Source: Actinomycetota bacterium (lineage in GTDB: Bacteria > Actinomycetota > Actinomycetes > Streptosporangiales > Streptosporangiaceae). Taken from it: 8,224 nucleotides of DNA. Position numbers and translations under genes: made by a program. This document shows positions 1-5,867 of the stretch, in pieces. The stretch lies in the NCBI GenBank assembly GCA_003242605.1, contig QGUZ01000226.1, positions 1 through 8,224 on the forward strand, read 5' to 3'. The notes beneath the pieces are model-generated. The model did no database searches. It saw nothing but the letters and a program-made list of their open reading frames with translations, and had not been told where the DNA came from. How positions within the stretch are numbered: position 1 is the first letter of the stretch; each line of letters starts with the position of its first letter.

Positions 1-1
1 G

Positions 2-967
2 CCCGCGGGGCTGCTGCCGCACATCCGGGCGGCGCTGCACCGGGAGCCGGACAAGCGCCCGGCTGCGGCGCTGCTCGCGTCCCGGCTCGACCGGCTCATC
101 CGGGCCTCGGCGCCGCAGGCGCGCCCGGTGCGGGGCCGCCGCAGGCCGGCGCAGATCGCCCGGGCGCGGCGCGCGGGCGTGCGGGCGGCGGACGCGGCGC
201 CGCACGCGGAGGCGGCGTCCCCGCCGGACGGGCCGCGCGCGGCCGAGGGGGCGCTGGAGGGCGTGCGCGCCGCGGGGGCGCGGGAGGGCGCGCCGCGCGA
301 CGCGGAGCCGGTACGGGAGCCGGGCATGCGGGACGCCGCCGCGCGGGAGCCAGGCGGGCCGCGGGCCGCGGAGCGCATGCGGCTGCGGCGCCGCACCGGG
401 CCGCCGCCGGGGGAGGTGGCGGCCGAGCCGCCCCCGCTGGACGCGGAGCGGTCGGCGGGCGGCGTGGCGGCGCTGTTCCTGCTGGCGCTGCTCGCGGTGC
501 CCGGGGTGGCGGTGTCGGTGGTGTGGGCGCCGGCGACGTTCCTCGTCACCGCCGCTTTCGGCGTGCTCGCCCGCGCGCTGTGGAGCGGTCACGCGCTGGT
601 GCGCGGGCGCAGGCCGGGCTGGGGCCGGGCGCTGCTGCGCCTGGTGACCTTTCCGGTGATGCTGGCGGTCTCGCTGGTCACCGCGGTGGTGTGGCCGGGC
701 CTGGTGGCGGGGGCGAGCGCCGCGCTGAGCCTGTGGCTCGCCTCCGGCCTGCGCGAGCCGCAGGACTGGTGGAGCCTGCCGGGGCCGATCACGCTCGCCG
801 GCGTGGTGTTCGGCATCGTCTGCGGCGGCATCTTCGACCGCGAGGTGGATCGGGCCGGGATGCGCATGCCCGAGCTGCGCCGGGACGTGCTGCGCGCGCT
901 CGCGCTGCTCGGCGGCTTCGTCGCGATCTGTGCCGCTGCGGTGCGCGCGGTCGTGGTGTTCCTCTGA
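2..967 (+). CDS. C-terminal part of a probable membrane Ser/Thr protein kinase (5' partial)
   Basis: The reading frame is open from the first bases of the window to TGA at 965-967 (321 codons), so the gene begins upstream; the GTG at 128 is probably internal. The first 35 residues have the look of the end of a bacterial Hanks-type kinase domain: an amphipathic helix followed by EPDKRPAAALLASRL, which fits subdomain XI with its conserved Arg before Pro. A linker of about 100 residues rich in Ala, Arg, Pro and Gly follows (roughly nt 130-440). The C-terminal half is strongly hydrophobic with at least four membrane segments, near nt 455-580, 629-745, 785-835 and 890-964. In the family such a tail would anchor a cytoplasmic kinase. 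No catalytic residues are in the window, so the kinase call rests on the tail alone; 'polytopic membrane protein' is the safe part. It converges on the M48 gene. Confidence 0.62.
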   Translation, partial: PAGLLPHIRAALHREPDKRPAAALLASRLDRLIRASAPQARPVRGRRRPAQIARARRAGVRAADAAPHAEAASPPDGPRAAEGALEGVRAAGAREGAPRDAEPVREPGMRDAAAREPGGPRAAERMRLRRRTGPPPGEVAAEPPPLDAERSAGGVAALFLLALLAVPGVAVSVVWAPATFLVTAAFGVLARALWSGHALVRGRRPGWGRALLRLVTFPVMLAVSLVTAVVWPGLVAGASAALSLWLASGLREPQDWWSLPGPITLAGVVFGIVCGGIFDREVDRAGMRMPELRRDVLRALALLGGFVAICAAAVRAVVVFL

Positions 968-988
968 CCCGCGGTGCGGGCGTCCCGT

Positions 989-1018
989 CCGGGCGGACCC
1001 GCCGCTCGTCCCGCCCGG
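989..1018. terminator. GC-rich hairpin, likely terminator of the kinase-like gene
   Basis: CCGGGCGG (989-996) and CCGCCCGG (1011-1018) form a perfect 8-bp stem with a 14-base loop, 22 bases after the stop codon. A smaller hairpin, CCCGC-GGT-GCGGG (968-980), abuts the TGA itself. There is no T-run, which is common for actinomycete terminators. The stem can form in RNA from either strand, and it lies between two convergent genes, so it may act in both directions. Confidence 0.5.
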
Positions 1019-1049
1019 GGCCGTCGGCGCGTGGTCGTCCGTCATCCCG

Positions 1050-1076
1050 CGGGCGGATCCGGCGCCCGTCCGCCCG
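1050..1076. terminator. Second GC-rich hairpin, likely terminator of the M48 gene
   Basis: CGGGCGGA (1050-1057) and TCCGCCCG (1069-1076) make a perfect 8-bp stem with an 11-base loop, 25 bases beyond the end of the minus-strand M48 gene. The segment 1051-1079 closely resembles 991-1020, so the two hairpins look like copies of one element. GGATCCGGCG also recurs at 1055-1064 and 1083-1092. There is no T-run. Confidence 0.5.
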
Positions 1077-1100
1077 GGGACGGGATCCGGCGTACGGCGG

Positions 1101-2114
1101 TCAGCCGCTCCGCCGGGCGAACCGGTTGAAGATGCGCTCGCCCGCGCTGACCGCGCTCTCGGCGACGTCGCGGAGCACGCCGATGAACGGGTCCTGCGAC
1201 TGCGACCAGGACTCGCGGTAGGCGCGCGCCGCCTCCTTGATCTCCTCGCTGATCCGCACGTTCCGGTCGTCCTCGCGGCGCGGGTAGTCGCCGCTCAGGA
1301 TCGCCTCGTACGCGCCGCTGCGGCGCCACCGGTCGAGCTCGGCGACGCGGACGACGGCGAACGGGTGGGTGGTGCCGAGCAGGTTGAGCACCTTCAGCAG
1401 GCCGTCGCGCACGTCCCCGGCGGTGTCGTACTCGCGGGCCTGGTCGAGGAACGCCTCGACGTTCATCTCGTGCAGGCGGGTGCCGCCGGCGAGCTTCATC
1501 AGCGCGCGCATCGCGGCATCCGGGTCCTGCCCGCACAGCAGGCCGCCGCGGTCACACGACAGCTCGGACTTGCGGAACCACTCCTCGAGCCCGGCGACGA
1601 TGGCGCGCAGCCCGATGTAGCCGAGCGGGATCCAGGCGACCCGGGTGGCGAGCCTGGTGAGCACGAGCAGCATCGTGCGGTAGACCGCGTGCCCGGAGAG
1701 GATGTGCGCGGTCTCGTGGCCGATGACGAAGCGCAGCTCCTCCTCGTCCATCAGGTCGAGCAGGCCCGTGGTGACGACGATGAACGGGTCGTCGAAGCCG
1801 ATCGCCATCGCGTTCGCCGACGGATCCTGCTGGACGTAGATCTCCGGGATGCGCGGCAGGTCGAGGATATAGGCGGCGTCCCGCCCCATCTCGTGCAGCG
1901 ACCGGAACTGGGTGTCGCTGGTGCGCACGGCCGAGGCGAGCCGCATCAGGCGCAGCCGCCGCTCGCTCACCAGGCCGGACAGCTGCTTGAGCACCGAGTC
2001 GAAGCCGCTGAGCGAACGCATCGCGACCAGCGCCGACCGGTCGGCGGGATGTTCGTAGGCCCGGGAGCTGATGCCGGGGAGTTGGACGCGTCTGCGATCC
2101 GGAATGGTCGTCAT
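1101..2114 (-). CDS. M48-family zinc metallopeptidase
   Basis: A 337-residue protein with the M48 zinc signature HETAH at residues 133-137 (His133 and His137 bind zinc, Glu134 is the catalytic base). The third ligand is probably Glu184 in KSELSCDRG, and a THPFAVVRVAEL segment near 249-260 matches the conserved region that follows in this family. The N-terminus (MTTIPDRRRVQLPGISSRA) resembles a subfamily common in actinomycetes. A moderately hydrophobic stretch at about 144-175 may contact the membrane; I see no signal peptide. M48 enzymes such as HtpX degrade misfolded membrane proteins; the substrate here is unknown. An ATG three codons upstream (2121-2123) is also possible. I prefer 2114 because TAGCAT ends seven bases before it and neither start has a Shine-Dalgarno. 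The frame stays open far upstream, but that part is antisense to nadD. The gene is divergent from nadD. Confidence 0.87.
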   Translation of the reverse strand: MTTIPDRRRVQLPGISSRAYEHPADRSALVAMRSLSGFDSVLKQLSGLVSERRLRLMRLASAVRTSDTQFRSLHEMGRDAAYILDLPRIPEIYVQQDPSANAMAIGFDDPFIVVTTGLLDLMDEEELRFVIGHETAHILSGHAVYRTMLLVLTRLATRVAWIPLGYIGLRAIVAGLEEWFRKSELSCDRGGLLCGQDPDAAMRALMKLAGGTRLHEMNVEAFLDQAREYDTAGDVRDGLLKVLNLLGTTHPFAVVRVAELDRWRRSGAYEAILSGDYPRREDDRNVRISEEIKEAARAYRESWSQSQDPFIGVLRDVAESAVSAGERIFNRFARRSG

Positions 2115-2121
2115 GGTCGGC

Positions 2122-2127
2122 ATGCTA
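2122..2127 (-). promoter_or_regulatory. Candidate -10 element for a leaderless M48 transcript
   Basis: Read on the minus strand this is TAGCAT, followed by seven bases and the ATG at 2114-2112. A TANNNT box at this distance would place transcription initiation at or next to the start codon, the usual layout of leaderless actinobacterial genes. No convincing -35 is seen. The element overlaps the upstream alternative ATG, which argues against that start. Inference from spacing only. Confidence 0.4.
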
Positions 2128-2224
2128 CGTCCGCACCCGGGGCTTCGCGCGGCTCCCGGGCGACCCGCCGGAACCGGACGCCGCCGCCGCGCGGGCGGGC
2201 GGGGTGCGGTCCGCGCCCGGCGGC

Positions 2225-2289
2225 GGTCACGCAGCGTGACCACGGGCGTGGCCCGTGCGGAGATCGGCGGGCCGGTCGCCGGCCCGCCG
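2225..2289. repeat. Three adjacent perfect hairpins in the M48-nadD divergent spacer
   Basis: Three inverted repeats, each with a three-base loop, lie almost end to end: GGTCACG-CAG-CGTGACC (2225-2241), CACGGGC-GTG-GCCCGTG (2241-2257) and, after seven bases, an 11-bp stem CGGCGGGCCGG-TCG-CCGGCCCGCCG (2265-2289). All are perfect. The genes on both sides point away, so a terminator for either is not expected. Possible roles are protein-binding palindromes, a structured leader or a short non-coding RNA. The rest of the 276-base spacer is GC-rich and shows no supported gene. Confidence 0.65.
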
Positions 2290-2377
2290 GGGCGGTGACC
2301 GTAACCGGCCGGGGCGCCGGACCGAAACCCGGGGCGGCGAGGCGAGGGGTGGCTGCGAATTTCGTCCCGCGGGGCGT

Positions 2378-2383
2378 TATCGT
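2378..2383 (+). promoter_or_regulatory. Candidate -10 element for leaderless nadD
   Basis: TATCGT, then seven bases (TCAAAGT region ending at 2390), then the ATG of nadD at 2391. No Shine-Dalgarno precedes the start, and no good -35 is found at 16-18 bases upstream. Spacing suggests transcription starts at the A of the ATG. Confidence 0.4.
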
Positions 2384-2390
2384 CAAAGTC

Positions 2391-3002
2391 ATGAGAAATG
2401 GGGCGGAGATCAGGCGTCTGGGCATCATGGGCGGGACCTTCGACCCGATCCACCACGGGCACCTGGTCGCGGCGAGCGAGGTCCAGCACCACTTCCAGCT
2501 CGACGAGGTGGTGTTCGTGCCGACCGGGAGGCCATGGCAGAAGGCGGACCGGGAGGTGTCGGACCCGGAGGACCGTTACCTCATGACGGTGATCGCCACG
2601 GCGTCCAACCCGCGCTTCTCGGTGAGCCGGGTGGACATCGACCGCCCTGGCCCGACTTACACGCTGGACACGCTGCGTGACATCTCGGCGCTGTACGGGC
2701 CGGACGTGGAGCTTTACTTCATCACGGGTGCCGACGCGCTCGCCCAGATCCTGAGCTGGCGCAACGCTGAGGAGATGTTTAAGATCGCGCACTTCGTCGG
2801 CTGCACCCGCCCGGGGCACGTGCTCAAGGACCCGGGGCTGCCGAAGGGCAAGGTGAGCCTCATCGAGATCCCGGCCCTCGCCATCTCCTCGTCCGAGTGC
2901 CGCCAGCGGGTCGCCGCCGGGGAGCCGATCTGGTACCTGGTGCCCGACGGGATCGTGCAGTACATCAACAAGCGCCACCTCTACCGGCGGAAGCAGGGGT
3001 AG
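2391..3002 (+). CDS. nadD: Nicotinate-nucleotide adenylyltransferase NadD
   Basis: NadD joins nicotinate mononucleotide to AMP from ATP, giving nicotinate adenine dinucleotide in cytoplasmic NAD synthesis. The 203-residue product has the usual length and the family's landmarks in order: the nucleotide-binding GGTFDPIHHGH at residues 14-24, PTGRPWQK at 45-52, TYTLDTL at 89-95, the GAD motif at 113-115 with a nearby Trp123, and ISSSECR at 165-171, a variant of the ISSTDIR signature. The ATG at 2391 puts the first motif at the expected distance from the N-terminus; the frame is open far upstream, but that stretch is antisense to the M48 gene and has non-family sequence. It is followed after 119 bases by rsfS, the order found in mycobacteria and other actinomycetes. 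The same pathway's other genes are not in the window. Confidence 0.96.
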   Translation: MRNGAEIRRLGIMGGTFDPIHHGHLVAASEVQHHFQLDEVVFVPTGRPWQKADREVSDPEDRYLMTVIATASNPRFSVSRVDIDRPGPTYTLDTLRDISALYGPDVELYFITGADALAQILSWRNAEEMFKIAHFVGCTRPGHVLKDPGLPKGKVSLIEIPALAISSSECRQRVAAGEPIWYLVPDGIVQYINKRHLYRRKQG

Positions 3003-3121
3003 TAGTTCATCCCGGTTACGCTGGTGACAAACGGGGGTTGTACCAACGCGGATCCAGTGGGCACCCTGAAGGGGTAGACGCCCGCAAGGGGTTCGCTCAC
3101 CCAGGAGGACGAAACCGCATC
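3003..3121 (+). promoter_or_regulatory. nadD-rsfS spacer with rsfS ribosome-binding site
   Basis: A strong AGGAGG at 3103-3108 lies 13 bases before the GTG at 3122, slightly longer spacing than ideal, but no in-frame ATG, GTG or TTG lies between them. Upstream, several short self-complementary stretches (CCCT-GA-AGGG near 3064-3073; TGGG near 3057 with CCCA near 3099) suggest a folded leader. TACGCT at 3017-3022 is a possible -10, giving an internal promoter, but no -35 supports it. The site sets rsfS apart from nadD and selD, which lack a Shine-Dalgarno. Confidence 0.45.
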
Positions 3122-3529
3122 GTGGCCGCATCCCAGAGATCACTCGAGCTGGTGAGGGTCGCCGCCGAGGCGGCGGCGGACAAGCTGGCCGACGACATCA
3201 TCGCCTACGACGTCAGCGATCAGCTCGTCATCACGGACGCGTTCCTGCTCTGCTCGGCGCCGAACGACCGGCAGGTACGCGCCATCGTCGACGAGATCGA
3301 GGAGCGGATGCGGGTCAGGGCGGACGCCAAGCCCGTGCGCCGGGAGGGTGAGCGCGAGGGCCGCTGGGTGCTGCTCGACTACATCGACGTCGTGGTGCAC
3401 GTGCAGCATGAGGAGGACCGCGCCTACTACGCCCTCGAGCGGCTGTGGAAGGACTGCCCGGTGATCCCTCTCCCCGAGACCGTGGCGCAGCTCGCGGCGC
3501 AGCGGGCGCGCGGGGGAGCGGGCTCGTGA
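3122..3529 (+). CDS. rsfS: Ribosomal silencing factor RsfS (Iojap/DUF143 family)
   Basis: RsfS binds large-subunit protein L14 (uL14) and blocks joining of the 30S and 50S subunits, lowering translation in starvation or stationary phase. The 135-residue product matches the family in length and content: an N-terminal helix with AAADKLADDIIAYDVSD at about 17-33, the VITDAFLLCSA strand and NDRQVRAIVDEIEE helix at 36-61, and the signature GRWVLLDYIDVVVHV then RAYYALERLW at 80-109. The last roughly 15 residues are an Ala/Arg/Gly-rich tail. Start is the GTG at 3122. The TGA overlaps the GTG of the next gene by four bases (GTGA), so translational coupling is likely. Following nadD is the usual actinobacterial context. 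Confidence 0.95.
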   Translation: MAASQRSLELVRVAAEAAADKLADDIIAYDVSDQLVITDAFLLCSAPNDRQVRAIVDEIEERMRVRADAKPVRREGEREGRWVLLDYIDVVVHVQHEEDRAYYALERLWKDCPVIPLPETVAQLAAQRARGGAGS

Positions 3530-4164
3530 GCCGGCGGGTGGTCTGCTGGCGGCACGGTCAGACCAGGTGGAACCTCGAGCACCGCTTCCAGGGGCACACC
3601 GACATCGAGCTCGATGAGACGGGCGTGGCGCAGGCCGCGCGCGCCGCGTCGCTGCTCGCCTCGCTGAAGCCGTCGCTCATCGTCTCCTCCGATCTGCGGC
3701 GTGCCTACGACACCGCGGCGCACCTCGCCCGGCTCACCGGGCTTGAGATCCACGTCGACAAGGACCTGCGGGAGCGGTCCGGCGGCGACTGGGAGGGGCT
3801 CACCAGCCAGGAGATCAAGGAGCGCTGGCCGGTCGAGTACGCGAACTGGACGATCCCGAACGGCGAGCCCGCGGCGACGGTCGCGGTGCGGGTGGCCGAC
3901 GCGATCCGGCGCTGGGCGGACCGGCTCGAGGACGAGGACGGCGTGCTCGTCGTGGTCTCGCACGGCGCCGCGATCCGGTTCGGCCTCGCCCACCTGCTCG
4001 GGCTGCCGGAGGAGCTGTGGCACGTGCTCGGCGGGCTGAGCAACTGCTCCTGGTCGGTGGTGGAGCAGAGCCGCTCCGGCTGGCGGCTCATGGAGCACAA
4101 CGCCGGCACCCTGCCCGAGCCGGTGCGCAGCGACGACATCGCGGTCCAGACCGAGGAGAGCTGA
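3526..4164 (+). CDS. gpgP: Histidine phosphatase, probably GpgP-like glucosyl-3-phosphoglycerate phosphatase
   Basis: A 212-residue member of the phosphoglycerate-mutase-like (branch 1) histidine phosphatases. It has the phosphate-binding RHG at residues 9-11 (His10 would become phosphorylated), the SSDLRRAYDTA motif at 54-64 with its conserved Arg, LRERSGGDWEGL at 81-92 with the likely proton donor Glu83, and the second catalytic His146 in SHG. The SSDLRRAYDTA-to-GDWEGLT stretch is close to what I recall of M. tuberculosis Rv2419c (GpgP), which sits in the same position after rsfS and removes phosphate from glucosyl-3-phosphoglycerate in methylglucose lipopolysaccharide synthesis. The family fold and catalytic residues are clear; the substrate is inferred from context and partial likeness, and another phosphate ester is possible. 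The GTG start overlaps the rsfS stop by four bases, so the two form an operon. Confidence 0.88.
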   Translation: MSRRVVCWRHGQTRWNLEHRFQGHTDIELDETGVAQAARAASLLASLKPSLIVSSDLRRAYDTAAHLARLTGLEIHVDKDLRERSGGDWEGLTSQEIKERWPVEYANWTIPNGEPAATVAVRVADAIRRWADRLEDEDGVLVVVSHGAAIRFGLAHLLGLPEELWHVLGGLSNCSWSVVEQSRSGWRLMEHNAGTLPEPVRSDDIAVQTEES

Positions 4165-4185
4165 CCCGGCACCCGGTACGGCGGT

Positions 4186-4221
4186 GGCGGACGGCACGGT
4201 GGCCCACCGCGGCCGTCCGCC
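4186..4221 (+). terminator. Strong two-part hairpin ending the nadD-rsfS-gpgP cluster
   Basis: GGCGGACGGC (4186-4195) pairs perfectly with GCCGTCCGCC (4212-4221). Its loop holds a second stem, CGGTG (4197-4201) with CACCG (4205-4209) around a three-base loop, so the whole forms a nearly continuous 15-bp helix with a one- against two-base bulge. It begins 21 bases after the phosphatase stop. No T-run follows, as is common in high-GC actinomycetes. Confidence 0.72.
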
Positions 4222-4671
4222 GCGTTCGGGCACATCGTCCGGGTACGGCGAGCCCGGCTCGACGCGGCGCCCGCGGCCTTGGCCGGGCCGGACGTGTGCC
4301 GCGGCGATGAGCGCGGCCGACGCCGCCGAACGGGACCGGCGTGCGTTTCCACCGGCCGTCCGTGCGTCGAGCGGGCCGATTCGCGTCTCGGCGTGATCCG
4401 TTGTATCCGGAGAAACCTGCGTCCCACATGCCGCCCGTGGCCAATTTGTCGCATGTAATGGTCCGGTGCCGCGGGTCGCGTGCGGAGGCCGTGGGAGGCG
4501 GGCCGGGCAGGGCGTGGGCGGCGCTCCGGCGAATGCGGAATTCGCGGCTGCGCACCGTCGAACGCTCGGCGTGACGTGGCGCTCGCCCTGCGGAGCGGAG
4601 CCGTGGGGTGGGGAGCGCGTCTGCGATTTTTGGCGTGTCCGCTACATGCCGCGAAATACGACTTTTTCTGA
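4222..4671. other. Gene-free spacer before ybdK
   Basis: About 450 bases with no reading frame I can support on either strand; the frames that are open are Arg/Pro/Ala-rich and lack family features. GC content falls toward the right, with AT-richer patches near 4399-4460 and 4625-4671. A weak inverted repeat, GCCCGGC (4252-4258) with GCCGGGC (4282-4288), is present. No RNA gene or mobile element end was recognised. Confidence 0.5.
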
Positions 4672-4692
4672 TAACTTCGCGAACTTCGAACT
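4672..4692 (+). promoter_or_regulatory. Candidate ybdK promoter with short direct repeats
   Basis: TAACTT (4672-4677), preceded by CTGA, fits a -10 consensus and sits in the AT-richest stretch before ybdK, giving a leader of roughly 35-40 bases. No good -35 is seen. Overlapping it, AACTTCG occurs twice nine bases apart (4673-4679 and 4682-4688), with palindromes TTCGCGAA (4676-4683) and TTCGAA (4685-4690). The repeats could be an operator. Confidence 0.3.
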
Positions 4693-4702
4693 GTGCGGGG
4701 TG

Positions 4703-4723
4703 ATGCGGGTATTTCTCCCGCAT
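4703..4723 (+). promoter_or_regulatory. Hairpin that includes the ybdK start codon
   Basis: ATGCGGG (4703-4709) and CCCGCAT (4717-4723) form a perfect 7-bp stem around the loop TATTTCT. The last two bases are the A and T of the ybdK ATG. No Shine-Dalgarno lies between the stem and the start. In RNA the fold would hide the initiation codon. Alternatively, TATTTC at 4710-4715, six bases before the ATG, is an imperfect leaderless -10. Function is inferred. Confidence 0.4.
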
Positions 4724-5825
4724 GGATTACAACGTCGCTGTAGGTATCGAGGAAGAATTCCACATCGTCGACCTCGCGACACGCGCCCTGGTACCCCGGG
4801 CCGGGGAGGTGCTCGAGCGCCTGGCGGGCGGACGGTACGCCGCCGAGATGCAGCGCTCGGTGGTGGAGTCGAACACGCTGCCCTGGCACTACCTCGCGGA
4901 CCTGCGCAAGGACCTCACCGAGCTGCGGGCGAGGCTGATCGAGGCCGCCCGGCCGCTCGGCCTCGCGCCGATCGCGGCCGGCACCGCCCCGCTCACCGAC
5001 CCGGACGGCTACGCCTTCACCGAGGGGGAGCGGTACGGGTTCCTGCGCGACCGCTACCAGCTGATCGCCTGGCAGCAGATGGTGTGCAGCATGCAGGTGC
5101 ACGCCGAGGTCCCGGACCGTGACGTCGCGGTCGCGGTCGCCCAGCGGGTCCAGCCCTGGTTACCGGTGTTCCTCGCGCTCAGCGTCAGCTCGCCGTACTG
5201 GATGGGCCGGGACAGCGGGTACCTCAGCAGCCGGACGATCGCCTGGCAGCGCTGGCCGACCGCCGGGCCTGCCGGTCCGTTCGCCAACGCCGCCGAGTAC
5301 GACCAGGCCGTCGCGGACCTGGTGCGGGCGGGGGCGATGCTCGACGCCGGGATGATCTACTTCGACGTGCGGCCGTCGGCGCACGTGCCGACGGTGGAGC
5401 TGCGCGTCTGCGACGCCACCCCGCTGATCGAGGACGTGATCCTCATCGCGGGCCTGTTCCGCGCCCTCGTGATCAAGGAGGCGGCCGCCGCGGCCGCGGG
5501 CGAACCCCTTCCCCCGGTGCGGCCGGCCCTGGCCCGTGCGGCCGCATGGCGGGCGGCGAGGTACGGACTCGAGGGCGACCTGGTGACCGTGCTCGACCCG
5601 GTGCCGGTCCCGGCACGGGAGCGGGTGGAGAACCTGCTGGAGGAGCTTCGCCCGATCCTCGTCGCGCTCGGCGACTGGCCGATGGTGCGCGAGCTCGCCG
5701 ACGCCGCGCTCGCGCGGGGCAGCTCGGCCGCGCGGCAGCGCGCCGCCTACGCCGAGCGCGGACGGCTCGCCGACGCGGTCGACCTGCTGGTGGCGGAGAC
5801 CGCGAGTTGCCTCGGCAAGCCGTGA
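4722..5825 (+). CDS. YbdK-type carboxylate-amine ligase (GCS2 / glutamate-cysteine ligase 2 family)
   Basis: A 367-residue member of the GCS2 family, ATP-grasp-unrelated ligases that join a carboxylate (classically the gamma-carboxyl of glutamate) to an amine through an acyl phosphate. E. coli YbdK has weak glutamate-cysteine ligase activity and its natural substrate is unclear. Visible motifs: GIEEEFHIVD at residues 8-17, the metal- and ATP-binding N-terminal signature; VVESNT at 47-52; CSMQVHAEVPDRD at 122-134, equivalent to the GCHVHVG motif of YbdK; and FDVRPSAHVPTVELRVCDA at 214-232. The last 100 residues are Ala-rich helices. The length is normal, and the start places GIEEEF where the family has it. 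selD follows after 42 bases on the same strand, so co-transcription is possible although selD has its own promoter-like box. True substrates cannot be read from the sequence. Confidence 0.88.
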   Translation: MDYNVAVGIEEEFHIVDLATRALVPRAGEVLERLAGGRYAAEMQRSVVESNTLPWHYLADLRKDLTELRARLIEAARPLGLAPIAAGTAPLTDPDGYAFTEGERYGFLRDRYQLIAWQQMVCSMQVHAEVPDRDVAVAVAQRVQPWLPVFLALSVSSPYWMGRDSGYLSSRTIAWQRWPTAGPAGPFANAAEYDQAVADLVRAGAMLDAGMIYFDVRPSAHVPTVELRVCDATPLIEDVILIAGLFRALVIKEAAAAAAGEPLPPVRPALARAAAWRAARYGLEGDLVTVLDPVPVPARERVENLLEELRPILVALGDWPMVRELADAALARGSSAARQRAAYAERGRLADAVDLLVAETASCLGKP

Positions 5826-5855
5826 GCCTTCCCGGTTTTGCCCGGTCGGCGCACC

Positions 5856-5861
5856 TAGCAT
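5856..5861 (+). promoter_or_regulatory. Candidate -10 element for leaderless selD
   Basis: TAGCAT, then six bases, then the GTG start of selD at 5868. The same hexamer precedes the M48 gene. There is no Shine-Dalgarno before the GTG and no convincing -35. selD may thus be transcribed on its own as well as from the ybdK promoter. Confidence 0.4.
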
Positions 5862-5867
5862 GGGTGC

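Noticed and set aside
930..2390. Long 5' extension of the nadD frame
   Set aside because: It is antisense to the M48 gene across 1101-2114, and the NadD signature begins right after the ATG at 2391.
2115..3143. 340-codon N-terminal extension of the M48 frame
   Set aside because: The extension is antisense to nadD and its text has no protein character; M48 family likeness starts at MTTIPDRRRV.
4088..4723. 211-codon minus-strand frame in the gpgP-ybdK spacer
   Set aside because: Arg/Pro/Ala-rich, partly antisense to gpgP, no recognisable domain and no ribosome-binding site.
4466..5122. 218-codon plus-strand frame overlapping the start of ybdK
   Set aside because: Most of it is an out-of-frame shadow of ybdK; the upstream part has no start signal or family likeness.
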